Origin: Halomarinibacterium sp041392205
GTDB taxonomy: Bacteria > Bacteroidota > Bacteroidia > Flavobacteriales > Flavobacteriaceae
Assembly (NCBI GenBank): GCA_041392205.1
Contig: JAWKMO010000009.1
Location: 33,274-97,273 of the forward strand
Reading direction: 5' to 3'
Length of the DNA: 64,000 bases
This document shows positions 1 to 6,996 of the stretch, one piece after another. The notes under the pieces are model-generated. The model did not search any database. It was given only the letters and a program-made list of their open reading frames with translations, and had not been told where the DNA came from. The position numbers and the translations under genes were made by a program. Within the stretch, counting starts at the first letter, position 1; the number at the start of each line of letters is the position of its first letter.

Positions 1-488
1 TGGCCTTGTGCACCACCCATGGGTTGATGAATCATCACTCTGGAATGGGTTAATCCGCTTCGTTTCCCTTTTTCGCCGGCACATAATAACACCGCAGCCA
101 TAGAGGCAGCCATACCCGTGCAAATGGTAGCTACGTCTGGTTTTATAAACTGCATGGTATCATAAATCCCTAGACCTGCATAAACACCTCCTCCGGGTGA
201 GTTAATATAAATTTGAATATCCTTGGAAGCATCTACACTTTCCAAAAACAGCAACTGTGCTTGTACAATATTGGCTACTTGGTCATTTATTCCTGTGCCT
301 AAAAAGATTATTCGGTCCATCATTAAACGCGAAAAAACATCGAATATCGCAATATTCATTTGGCGTTCTTCTATAATGTTTGGGGTAAGACCCACGGGAT
401 ACATACTACTTACTATTTTATCGTAATACATACTGTTAATACCTTGGTCTTTTATGGCAAATTCTTTAAATTCTTTTCCGTAGTTCAT
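1..488 (-). CDS. clpP: ATP-dependent Clp protease proteolytic subunit ClpP (3' end outside window)
   Basis: Serine peptidase subunit that forms the barrel-shaped chamber degrading proteins fed by ClpX or related ATPases in the cytoplasm. The 162 visible residues include the nucleophile context GMAASMA (Ser129), the catalytic His in VMIHQP (His154) and the substrate-strand motif NSPGG near residue 97. The third catalytic residue (Asp) and the C-terminus lie beyond base 1. The start MNYGKEF is about 30 bases downstream of the tig terminator, the usual tig-clpP order. Family assignment is certain from motifs; only the missing end limits it. Confidence 0.97.
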   Translation of the reverse strand, partial: MNYGKEFKEFAIKDQGINSMYYDKIVSSMYPVGLTPNIIEERQMNIAIFDVFSRLMMDRIIFLGTGINDQVANIVQAQLLFLESVDASKDIQIYINSPGGGVYAGLGIYDTMQFIKPDVATICTGMAASMAAVLLCAGEKGKRSGLTHSRVMIHQPMGGAQG

Positions 489-511
489 AAATTTTGAATC
501 GTTTTTTTTGT

Positions 512-544
512 AAAAAAAGGCGTTGAATCACTTAATTCAACGCC
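512..544 (-). terminator. Rho-independent terminator after tig
   Basis: A perfect 10-bp stem (GGCGTTGAAT with ATTCAACGCC) with a 6-base loop is followed on the minus strand by a run of seven T. It lies between the tig stop and the clpP start, so it should limit read-through from tig into clpP. Confidence 0.85.
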
Positions 545-569
545 CTAAATATACCTTTTTTTTGCGGAA

Positions 570-1892
570 TTATGCGTACGCTTCTTTAATGAAATCTTCG
601 TAACTAACTTCCTTTGTTTTTAGTTTTGCATTTTCCTTAAAAAATTGAAGCAATTTATTGGTATTTAGCTGCTCTGTTAAGCGTTTTACTTCATCTTCAT
701 TACTCATTATTCTTGCTGTAATACCTTCTACTTCTTCAAGGGTAGGATTCATTTGACCAAATTGCATCATTTGCATCTTGATCATATCATTGGCATACTT
801 TTTAAGTTCTTCAAAAGTAATTTGTAGCGCCGTATTTTCCTCTCGTAGTTTCCCTTCAATTAGTTGGTAACGTAGTCCTTTTTCACTTCTTTCGTATTCA
901 GCTTTTGCTTCTTCTTCAGTAAGTTTAGAGGCTCCTGTAGATTTTATCCATCGTGTTAAAAAGTCGGATGGCAAATCGAATTTTGTATTTTCAATAAGGG
1001 TTTCTACAACATCATTTAACAATTTTTGATCGCCTTGCTGAGCAAATTGCCTTTCAGCATCTTCCTTAATCTTTTCTTTTAATTCTTTTTCTGAAGTTAC
1101 TACGCCTTCTCCAAACAATTTATCAAATAATTCTTGGTTTAGCTCGGCCATGTCACGTTTATTTACTTCTTCAATGGTAAGAGTGACTTCAATATCCAAA
1201 CCGTGGGCATCGTCATGACTAACTCCTAAATATTTTTGATTATCGTGATCGTCATGAAATAATCCTTTTGTTTTAAGTGCAACAACTTGGCCCACTTTTG
1301 CTCCTATGAGACTATCTAATTGCTTTTTGCCATTAATAACATCGGTTGAAAAAGTAGTTTTTTTGTTAATTCCTTTTTCTTCTGAAGCAAAAACCCCTGT
1401 AATTTCATCGTCTTTGGCTACTTCGTTTTTTGAAATTAATTTCCCGTATTGTTTGCGAATGGTCTTGACTTGATTGTCAATCATTTTTTTATCGGCCACA
1501 ATCTTGTAATGGGTAGTGGCTTTTTTCTGAAGGTCTACCTTAAAATCAGGAGTTAATCCCAATTCAAATTCAAAAGAAAAGTCTTCACTGTTCCAGTCTA
1601 TAGAGGCTTCATTTTTAGGCAGTGGATTTCCAAGAATATCCAGTTTTTCTTCGGTTAAATAGGCATTCATTTTTTCCTGAAGCAATTTATTTACTTCTTC
1701 CACCAAAACGGCCTTCCCAAATTGTTTTTTCACCATTCCCATGGGGATTTGTCCTTTTCTAAAACCTGGAATGTTGGCGTTTTTACGATAATTAGCCAAT
1801 ACTTTTTCTACGTTTGTAGCATAGTCCTCTTTTGAAATTTCTACGGTAAGTACCGCATGTAAACTATCGATGTCTTTCTTTGTAATATTCAT
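570..1892 (-). CDS. tig: Trigger factor
   Basis: Ribosome-associated chaperone that binds nascent chains at the exit tunnel. The 440-residue protein opens with a ribosome-binding domain containing the signature GFRKGQIP (around residues 43-50; the family has GFRxGKxP). A middle FKBP-like region and a helical C-terminal cradle follow, as in Bacteroidota trigger factors, where the PPIase part is poorly conserved. It lies upstream of clpP, the classical tig-clp arrangement. A good promoter precedes it and a terminator follows, so it is mainly a one-gene transcript. Confidence 0.93.
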   Translation of the reverse strand: MNITKKDIDSLHAVLTVEISKEDYATNVEKVLANYRKNANIPGFRKGQIPMGMVKKQFGKAVLVEEVNKLLQEKMNAYLTEEKLDILGNPLPKNEASIDWNSEDFSFEFELGLTPDFKVDLQKKATTHYKIVADKKMIDNQVKTIRKQYGKLISKNEVAKDDEITGVFASEEKGINKKTTFSTDVINGKKQLDSLIGAKVGQVVALKTKGLFHDDHDNQKYLGVSHDDAHGLDIEVTLTIEEVNKRDMAELNQELFDKLFGEGVVTSEKELKEKIKEDAERQFAQQGDQKLLNDVVETLIENTKFDLPSDFLTRWIKSTGASKLTEEEAKAEYERSEKGLRYQLIEGKLREENTALQITFEELKKYANDMIKMQMMQFGQMNPTLEEVEGITARIMSNEDEVKRLTEQLNTNKLLQFFKENAKLKTKEVSYEDFIKEAYA

Positions 1893-1915
1893 GAAAATCC
1901 CTTAAAAATTGGGTG

Positions 1916-1947
1916 CAAAAGTAGTGCTTTTGTTAGTATCTAACAAG
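1916..1947 (-). promoter_or_regulatory. tig promoter with a palindrome in its spacer
   Basis: On the minus strand, CTTG (1944-1947), 20 bases and TACTTTTG (1916-1923) match the Bacteroidota sigma consensus (TTTG, 19-21 bases, TAnnTTTG). The start codon is about 20 bases past the predicted transcription start. The spacer holds a perfect inverted repeat, TGTTAG-TAT-CTAACA at 1931-1945, which could be a repressor site. Confidence 0.7.
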
Positions 1948-1971
1948 CAAATAGTTACTGTATTTAAACTC

Positions 1972-2316
1972 TTATTTGTCCTTTTCTACGATGGAGAATA
2001 AGATAGATTGTAAAAACGACAGTAATAGGCTAAATCCAAGTGCCCACCAAAAATTGACCACTTTAAATCCGTCAATAAAATAATCTGCCAATAAAATAAT
2101 TACAGCGTTGATAACTAATAGAAATAACCCTAAAGTTACTAGGGTTATTGGAAATGTTAAAAATACCAATATAGGCTTCACAATAAGTCGCAAAATAGCC
2201 AATACAATCGCTACAATAATGGCAGCCCAAAAGTTTGCTACTGCTACCCCAGGAAGAATGTAGGCTAAAATCATAACCGCTACGGCGGTGAGTAAAAGTT
2301 TAAGGATGGTTTGCAT
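1972..2316 (-). CDS. Small four-helix membrane protein of the 'phage holin family' / YvlD type
   Basis: A 114-residue, almost entirely hydrophobic protein with about four predicted membrane helices, roughly residues 1-24, 28-45, 50-80 and 85-108. It resembles the mycobacterial 4-TMS holin superfamily (YvlD-like), named holin only by distant similarity. These proteins are common chromosomal membrane proteins in Bacteroidota. Nothing nearby suggests a prophage. The function is unknown. It is followed after 36 bases by an esterase gene it may be transcribed apart from. Confidence 0.75.
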   Translation of the reverse strand: MQTILKLLLTAVAVMILAYILPGVAVANFWAAIIVAIVLAILRLIVKPILVFLTFPITLVTLGLFLLVINAVIILLADYFIDGFKVVNFWWALGFSLLLSFLQSILFSIVEKDK

Positions 2317-2352
2317 GAATGTTGGTTGTTTGTTTTTTGAAATTTCGGAAAA

Positions 2353-3117
2353 TCATTTTAAAAATCCCATAATCTTTTCAAAAAATTCGGAAGGATTATC
2401 GGCATGAAGCCAATGTCCAGCATTAGAAATGGTCTCCATTTTGGCTTTTGGAAAGTGCTTATGGATTAAAATTTCATCCATAGGAAGGATATAACCAGAT
2501 TTTTCTCCTTTTACAAAAAGTGTTTCCTTTTCAAATATTGCATCATTGGCAAGTGCCTCTCCAACTATAGCATACTCCTTAATAAGCACTGGGAGATTAA
2601 TACGTAACCCTAACTTTCCTTTTTGAGCCCAATATAAATTTTTGAGTAAAAATTGTCTCACGCCACTTTGTGAAATGTATTTAGAAAGAGCATCATCGGC
2701 TTCGGCTCTAGAGGAAATTTCATTAAAATTTAACGAAGAAAGCCCTTTTAAAATATCTTGATGGTGTTGTGGATACGCCTTAGGACCAATATCTGCCACA
2801 ATTAATTTTGAAACACTTTCAGGATCGTTAGTAGCATAATGCATGGCTGTTTTGCCGCCCATGGAATGCCCTAACAAAATAATTTTTTCTAGTTGCTGTT
2901 CTTCACAATACCTTTTTAGGTCTTCACTCATGGCTTCATAAGTAAATTCGTCACTATGAAAACTTCTTCCGTGGTTTCGCTGGTCTACCAAATGGAGTTG
3001 GAACCCTTCTTCTGAAAATTGGTTGGCCAAACTTTTCCAATTATCTCCAGAACCTAAAAATCCATGTAAGATAATAAATGGTAGTCCTTCGCCAATTATT
3101 TGTGAGTGTAAAGCCAT
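2353..3117 (-). CDS. Alpha/beta-fold hydrolase (YbfF-like esterase)
   Basis: A 254-residue cytoplasmic alpha/beta hydrolase. The oxyanion region HGFLGSGDNW (18-27), the nucleophile elbow GHSMGG (Ser85) and the catalytic His in AGHWLHADNP (His235) are all present, with the length usual for YbfF-type acyl esterases. There is no signal peptide. The start codon abuts the pdxJ stop, so the two are cotranscribed. The physiological substrate is not evident; E. coli YbfF hydrolyses acyl-CoA and related esters in vitro, and whether that applies here is unknown. Confidence 0.88.
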   Translation of the reverse strand: MALHSQIIGEGLPFIILHGFLGSGDNWKSLANQFSEEGFQLHLVDQRNHGRSFHSDEFTYEAMSEDLKRYCEEQQLEKIILLGHSMGGKTAMHYATNDPESVSKLIVADIGPKAYPQHHQDILKGLSSLNFNEISSRAEADDALSKYISQSGVRQFLLKNLYWAQKGKLGLRINLPVLIKEYAIVGEALANDAIFEKETLFVKGEKSGYILPMDEILIHKHFPKAKMETISNAGHWLHADNPSEFFEKIMGFLK

Positions 3118-3831
3118 TTATTTTAACTTTTTAAGGTATTGCTGTATCACGTTTTCTAATCCTAAATAAAGTGCTTCGCAAATAAGAGCATGCCCAATAG
3201 AAACTTCTATTAAATGGGGGGTGTGTTCTTTAAAAAACCGAATATTTTCTAGCGATAAATCGTGTCCTGCATTAATTCCTAAACCCAGTTCATAGGCTCT
3301 AATAGCGCATTGGGTATACGGCTCAATTGCTTTTTTGTTTCCTAAGCTATATTCATGGGCAAAGGCTTCGGTATAGAGTTCAATTCTGTCTGTCCCAATT
3401 TTGGCAGCCCCTTCAATCATTTCAAGAGTTGGGTCTACAAAAATGGAAGTTCTAATCCCGTGGGTTTTACATTCTGAAATAATTTCTTTTAAATACGTTG
3501 CGTGTTTTATGGTGTCCCAACCGGCATTTGAAGTAATGGCATCTACGGCGTCCGGCACCAAGGTTACTTGGGTAGGTTTAATCTCAAAAACCATGTCCAG
3601 AAATTGGTCCATTGGGTTTCCTTCTATGTTATATTCGGTCGAAACCACTTCTTTTAATTGATATGCATCTTCATATTTTATATGCCTTTCGTCGGGTCTT
3701 GGGTGAATGGTAATTCCTTGTGCACCAAATTTTTGAATGTCCTTAGCGACTTGAATGACATTTGGCATATTCCCTCCCCGAGCATTACGAAGGGTAGCAA
3801 TTTTATTGATATTTACACTTAATTTTGTCAT
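3118..3831 (-). CDS. pdxJ: Pyridoxine 5'-phosphate synthase
   Basis: Condenses 1-deoxyxylulose 5-phosphate with aminoacetone 3-phosphate to form pyridoxine 5'-phosphate, the last ring-forming step of DXP-dependent vitamin B6 synthesis. The 237-residue TIM barrel begins MTKLSVNINKIATLRNARGG, the typical PdxJ N-terminus, and contains the conserved ITIHPRPDERHI and GINAGHDLSLEN segments. An in-frame ATG seven codons upstream (3852) exists, but that leader is not conserved-looking and would overlap the candidate promoter, so 3831 is preferred. It is upstream of and contiguous with the esterase gene. Confidence 0.96.
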   Translation of the reverse strand: MTKLSVNINKIATLRNARGGNMPNVIQVAKDIQKFGAQGITIHPRPDERHIKYEDAYQLKEVVSTEYNIEGNPMDQFLDMVFEIKPTQVTLVPDAVDAITSNAGWDTIKHATYLKEIISECKTHGIRTSIFVDPTLEMIEGAAKIGTDRIELYTEAFAHEYSLGNKKAIEPYTQCAIRAYELGLGINAGHDLSLENIRFFKEHTPHLIEVSIGHALICEALYLGLENVIQQYLKKLK

Positions 3832-3849
3832 GTAATAATAGATATTTGA

Positions 3850-3857
3850 CAAAAATA
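3850..3857 (-). promoter_or_regulatory. Candidate -7 element for pdxJ
   Basis: TATTTTTG on the minus strand fits TAnnTTTG, and transcription would start about 13-15 bases before the ATG at 3831. No clear TTG -33 element was found at the expected spacing. Confidence 0.45.
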
Positions 3858-3915
3858 CAAACTTGAAGTCCCTTTTGGAATGGTTATTTTAAGTAATTTG
3901 CATAAAAATTAAAGC

Positions 3916-4572
3916 GTGGAGACACAAAACTACATCATAAACGATTTAAAGCCTTTCGATAGTAACGATACACTTAGTCAGGTTAAAAATGCTTTTAGCC
4001 AACTAACCTTTTCTCACATCCCTGTTTCAGAAGATGGGATATTTATTGGTTGTATTTCTGAAACCGACGCGCAATGCTTCGAAGGAACAAAAACCCTAAA
4101 AGAGTATCGCTACGCTATTGAACCCTTTTTTGTAACCATTAATACCAATTGGCTAGATATTTTGGAAGCCTTTGCGCAAAGAGCCACCAACATCATGCCT
4201 GTTTTGGGAGAAGAAGGAACGTATTTGGGATATTATGAGCTTAGTGATATTATGGACTTGTTTAACCACACTCCTTTTTTAAATGAAACAGGAGGCATCA
4301 TAGAAGTGGAAAAAGGAAGCCATGATTATTCGTTTAGTGAAATTTGCCAAATTGTTGAGTCTAATGATGGTAAAGTATTGGGAGCCTTTATTTCAAAAAT
4401 TGAAAATGATATTACTCAAACTACAATAAAAATTGGCCATACTGGAATGAATGCGATAGCACAAACCTTTCGAAGGTATGGATACACTGTCGTTTCAGAA
4501 CACGAAGAGGATAAAATGGCAGACGAGCTTAAAGAACGTTCTGATTACCTCAATAAATACCTAAATATTTAG
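3916..4572 (+). CDS. CBS-domain protein
   Basis: A 218-residue protein with two CBS motifs: first about residues 8-60 (SHIPVSEDGIFIGCIS), second about residues 66-125 (IMPVLGEEGTYLGYYE). A C-terminal ACT-like segment follows from about 135. CBS pairs usually bind adenine nucleotides and act as sensors. The start codon is GTG. Only three bases separate its stop from nadK, so it is cotranscribed with NAD kinase, a pairing seen across Flavobacteriia. A nucleotide-sensing role linked to NADP supply is an inference from that context only. Confidence 0.85.
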   Translation: METQNYIINDLKPFDSNDTLSQVKNAFSQLTFSHIPVSEDGIFIGCISETDAQCFEGTKTLKEYRYAIEPFFVTINTNWLDILEAFAQRATNIMPVLGEEGTYLGYYELSDIMDLFNHTPFLNETGGIIEVEKGSHDYSFSEICQIVESNDGKVLGAFISKIENDITQTTIKIGHTGMNAIAQTFRRYGYTVVSEHEEDKMADELKERSDYLNKYLNI

Positions 4573-4575
4573 CCC

Positions 4576-5460
4576 ATGAAAATTGGTATTTACGGGCAAT
4601 TCTATCATAAAGACCCAGAAGCATATATTCAGCTTATTTTAGATGTGCTACAAAAAAATGGTGCTTCGGTTTATATAGAAGAAGGGTTTTTAAAAATTAT
4701 TGAACAACACGAAGGTATTGCCACTCCTGTGAGTAGTGTGGAAACTTTTAAAAAACTAGATTCTTCTTATGATTTTTTCTTTAGTATTGGCGGTGATGGT
4801 ACCTTGTTAAAATCAGTAACGTTTGTTCGCGATTTAGGAATTCCAATTGTGGGTATAAATACAGGAAGATTAGGCTTTTTAGCAACCATACAGAAAGAAA
4901 AAATTACCGAAAGCATTCAAAATTTAATGGAAGGGAATTATCAAATTTCAGAAAGAAGTTTGCTTTCCATTGAAACAAATCCTCATACTAAAGATTTTTC
5001 CCAACTAAACTTCGCTTTAAATGAAATTGCTGTAAATCGAAAAAATACGACCTCTATGATTAAAGTAGATACTATGGTTGACGATGAGTTTTTAACCTCT
5101 TACTGGAGTGATGGACTTATTGTTGCCACTCCCACCGGTTCTACAGGATATTCCTTAAGTTGTGGCGGTCCAGTAATAGATCCTGCTGCTCATAGCATCA
5201 TTTTAACCCCTATCGCACCGCATAATTTAAATGCAAGACCTTTGGTGCTCCCCGACAATTGTATTATCACATTAAAAGTTTCTGGGAGAGAGGAAAGTTA
5301 TTTAGTTTCTTTAGATTCAAGAATTGCAACACTTACCAACGAGACTCATATTACTATTAAAAAAGCTCCCTTTATTATTAAAATGGTGCAAATGGAAAAT
5401 AGTTCCTTTATAAAAACACTACGAGAGAAGTTACTTTGGGGAGAAGACAAACGCAATTAA
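4576..5460 (+). CDS. nadK: NAD kinase
   Basis: Phosphorylates NAD to NADP in the cytoplasm. The 294-residue protein carries the family-defining GGDGT motif (72-76, Asp74), the NTGRLGFLA segment and the STGYSLSCGGP motif near residue 190. Length and motif spacing match bacterial NadK. It sits immediately after the CBS gene, and the DUF6089-uppS-bamA run follows, a conserved flavobacterial order. Confidence 0.97.
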   Translation: MKIGIYGQFYHKDPEAYIQLILDVLQKNGASVYIEEGFLKIIEQHEGIATPVSSVETFKKLDSSYDFFFSIGGDGTLLKSVTFVRDLGIPIVGINTGRLGFLATIQKEKITESIQNLMEGNYQISERSLLSIETNPHTKDFSQLNFALNEIAVNRKNTTSMIKVDTMVDDEFLTSYWSDGLIVATPTGSTGYSLSCGGPVIDPAAHSIILTPIAPHNLNARPLVLPDNCIITLKVSGREESYLVSLDSRIATLTNETHITIKKAPFIIKMVQMENSSFIKTLREKLLWGEDKRN

Positions 5461-5535
5461 ACAATAAAACCCTTTAAAATTTGTTTTACTCACTGTACAA
5501 ATTTGCCGAAACTATGGCGAAGCAAAGTTAATTGT

Positions 5536-5543
5536 TATATTTG
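5536..5543 (+). promoter_or_regulatory. Candidate -7 element for the DUF6089-uppS-bamA run
   Basis: TATATTTG matches TAnnTTTG and lies 16 bases before the ATG at 5560. It supports that start over the longer reading frame that begins at 5503. No convincing -33 element is present. Confidence 0.45.
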
Positions 5544-5559
5544 CAAACTTTTAGAGAAT

Positions 5560-6252
5560 ATGAGGTACTTTTTAACGGTATTTTTAATTACGGGATGTAT
5601 GTTTTTGGGAAATTCACAAACCTATGAAGTGGGTGGATTTTTAGGGGGTGCAAATTATATTGGAGATATTGGAAAAACCAATTACATTGCACCCAACAAT
5701 TTAGCCTTTGGTGGTATTTTTAAATGGAATAGAAGTGCACGACATTCCTTTAGAGGAACACTCATTTTGGCTGAAATTGAGGGAAATGATGCAGACTCCA
5801 ATGAAGAAAGAAGAAAACAACGTGGCTATTCTTTTAACAATACTATTACTGAAGTTTCAGTAGGTCTAGAATATACCTTTTGGGAATTTAACATTCATTC
5901 TGGTTATCCGGAATCAACTCCTTATCTTTATACAGGGTTAACCTATTTTGGGTATAATTCACTATATAAAAGAGGAGATAACACCATTGTAGATTATGAT
6001 AATGCCGGTGCAGTTGCCATCCCCATGGTAATAGGGTATAAAGCAACTATAGGAGCTCAATTTGTGTTAGGTTTTGAAATTGGAGCACGATATACCTTTA
6101 CAGACAATTTGGACGGCAGTAACCCCACAGGAGGACTTGCCGATGAAGAAACCCTTAAATTTGGTAATATTAATAGTGATGATTGGTATGTTTTTACAGG
6201 AGTTACTCTTACTGTAATGTTTGGCAGAAAACCCTGTTACTGTAATTTTTAA
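5560..6252 (+). CDS. DUF6089 family outer-membrane barrel-like protein
   Basis: A 230-residue exported protein. A signal peptide (MRYFLTVFLITGCMF, cleavage after about residue 20 near GNSQ) precedes short amphipathic strands rich in Gly and aromatics, ending in CYCNF, as expected for a small beta-barrel. The segment GGANYIGDIG is typical of DUF6089 proteins, which sit between nadK and uppS in many Flavobacteriia. The stop codon abuts the uppS ATG. The role is unknown; the position just ahead of uppS and bamA suggests envelope biogenesis. Confidence 0.85.
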   Translation: MRYFLTVFLITGCMFLGNSQTYEVGGFLGGANYIGDIGKTNYIAPNNLAFGGIFKWNRSARHSFRGTLILAEIEGNDADSNEERRKQRGYSFNNTITEVSVGLEYTFWEFNIHSGYPESTPYLYTGLTYFGYNSLYKRGDNTIVDYDNAGAVAIPMVIGYKATIGAQFVLGFEIGARYTFTDNLDGSNPTGGLADEETLKFGNINSDDWYVFTGVTLTVMFGRKPCYCNF

Positions 6253-6996
6253 ATGGATTTAATTACTCAAATAGACAAAAAAAAACTTCCTAACCACCTA
6301 GCTGTCATCATGGATGGCAATGGCCGATGGGCAAAAAAGCAGGGACTTTTTAGAACATTAGGCCACGAAAACGGCACCAAAGCCGTTCGAGAAATTGTAG
6401 AAGCTTGTGCGGCATTACCCATACCCTATCTTACCTTATACGCTTTTTCTACCGAAAACTGGAACCGACCAAAAATAGAAGTAGATACCCTTATGAGGTT
6501 ATTAGTTTCATCTTTAAAAAATGAAATTAAAACCCTTACCGATAATAAAATTAGGCTAAACGCCATTGGCAATCTTGAAGCACTGCCAAAAAAAGCACAT
6601 AAAGAATTGTTGGATGTTATTGAGAAAACAAAAAACAATACCCAAATGACCCTTACACTAGCGCTTAGTTATGGCGCAAGAGAAGAAATTATAAAAAGTA
6701 TTAAAGAGATTAGCGACAAAGTTAAAAATAACCTAATTTCGCCGTCGAGTATTGATGAATCGGTTATAAATAATCATCTTTACACCCGCGATTTGCCAGA
6801 TGTAGATTTATTAATAAGAACAAGTGGAGAATTGCGAATTAGTAATTTTTTACTCTGGCAAATAGCCTATGCCGAATTGTATTTTACCGATACTCTTTGG
6901 CCAGATTATAGAAAAGACCATCTTTTTGAAGCGATTATAAACTATCAAAAAAGAGAAAGAAGATTTGGAAAGACGAGCGAACAACTTGAACCATAA
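6253..6996 (+). CDS. uppS: Undecaprenyl diphosphate synthase
   Basis: Cis-prenyltransferase that extends farnesyl diphosphate with isopentenyl units to make the undecaprenyl carrier lipid for peptidoglycan and surface polysaccharides. The 247-residue protein shows the substrate-binding motif MDGNGRWA (catalytic Asp21), the YAFSTENWNRP segment and the C-terminal RTSGELRISNFLLWQ motif. Its last about 30 bases overlap the start of bamA, indicating tight coupling in one operon. Confidence 0.97.
   Translation: MDLITQIDKKKLPNHLAVIMDGNGRWAKKQGLFRTLGHENGTKAVREIVEACAALPIPYLTLYAFSTENWNRPKIEVDTLMRLLVSSLKNEIKTLTDNKIRLNAIGNLEALPKKAHKELLDVIEKTKNNTQMTLTLALSYGAREEIIKSIKEISDKVKNNLISPSSIDESVINNHLYTRDLPDVDLLIRTSGELRISNFLLWQIAYAELYFTDTLWPDYRKDHLFEAIINYQKRERRFGKTSEQLEP

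Noticed and set aside
1972..2316. A prophage suggested by a 'phage holin family' protein
   Set aside because: There is no endolysin, integrase or structural phage gene; the holin name comes from a distant superfamily match, and the gene sits among housekeeping genes.
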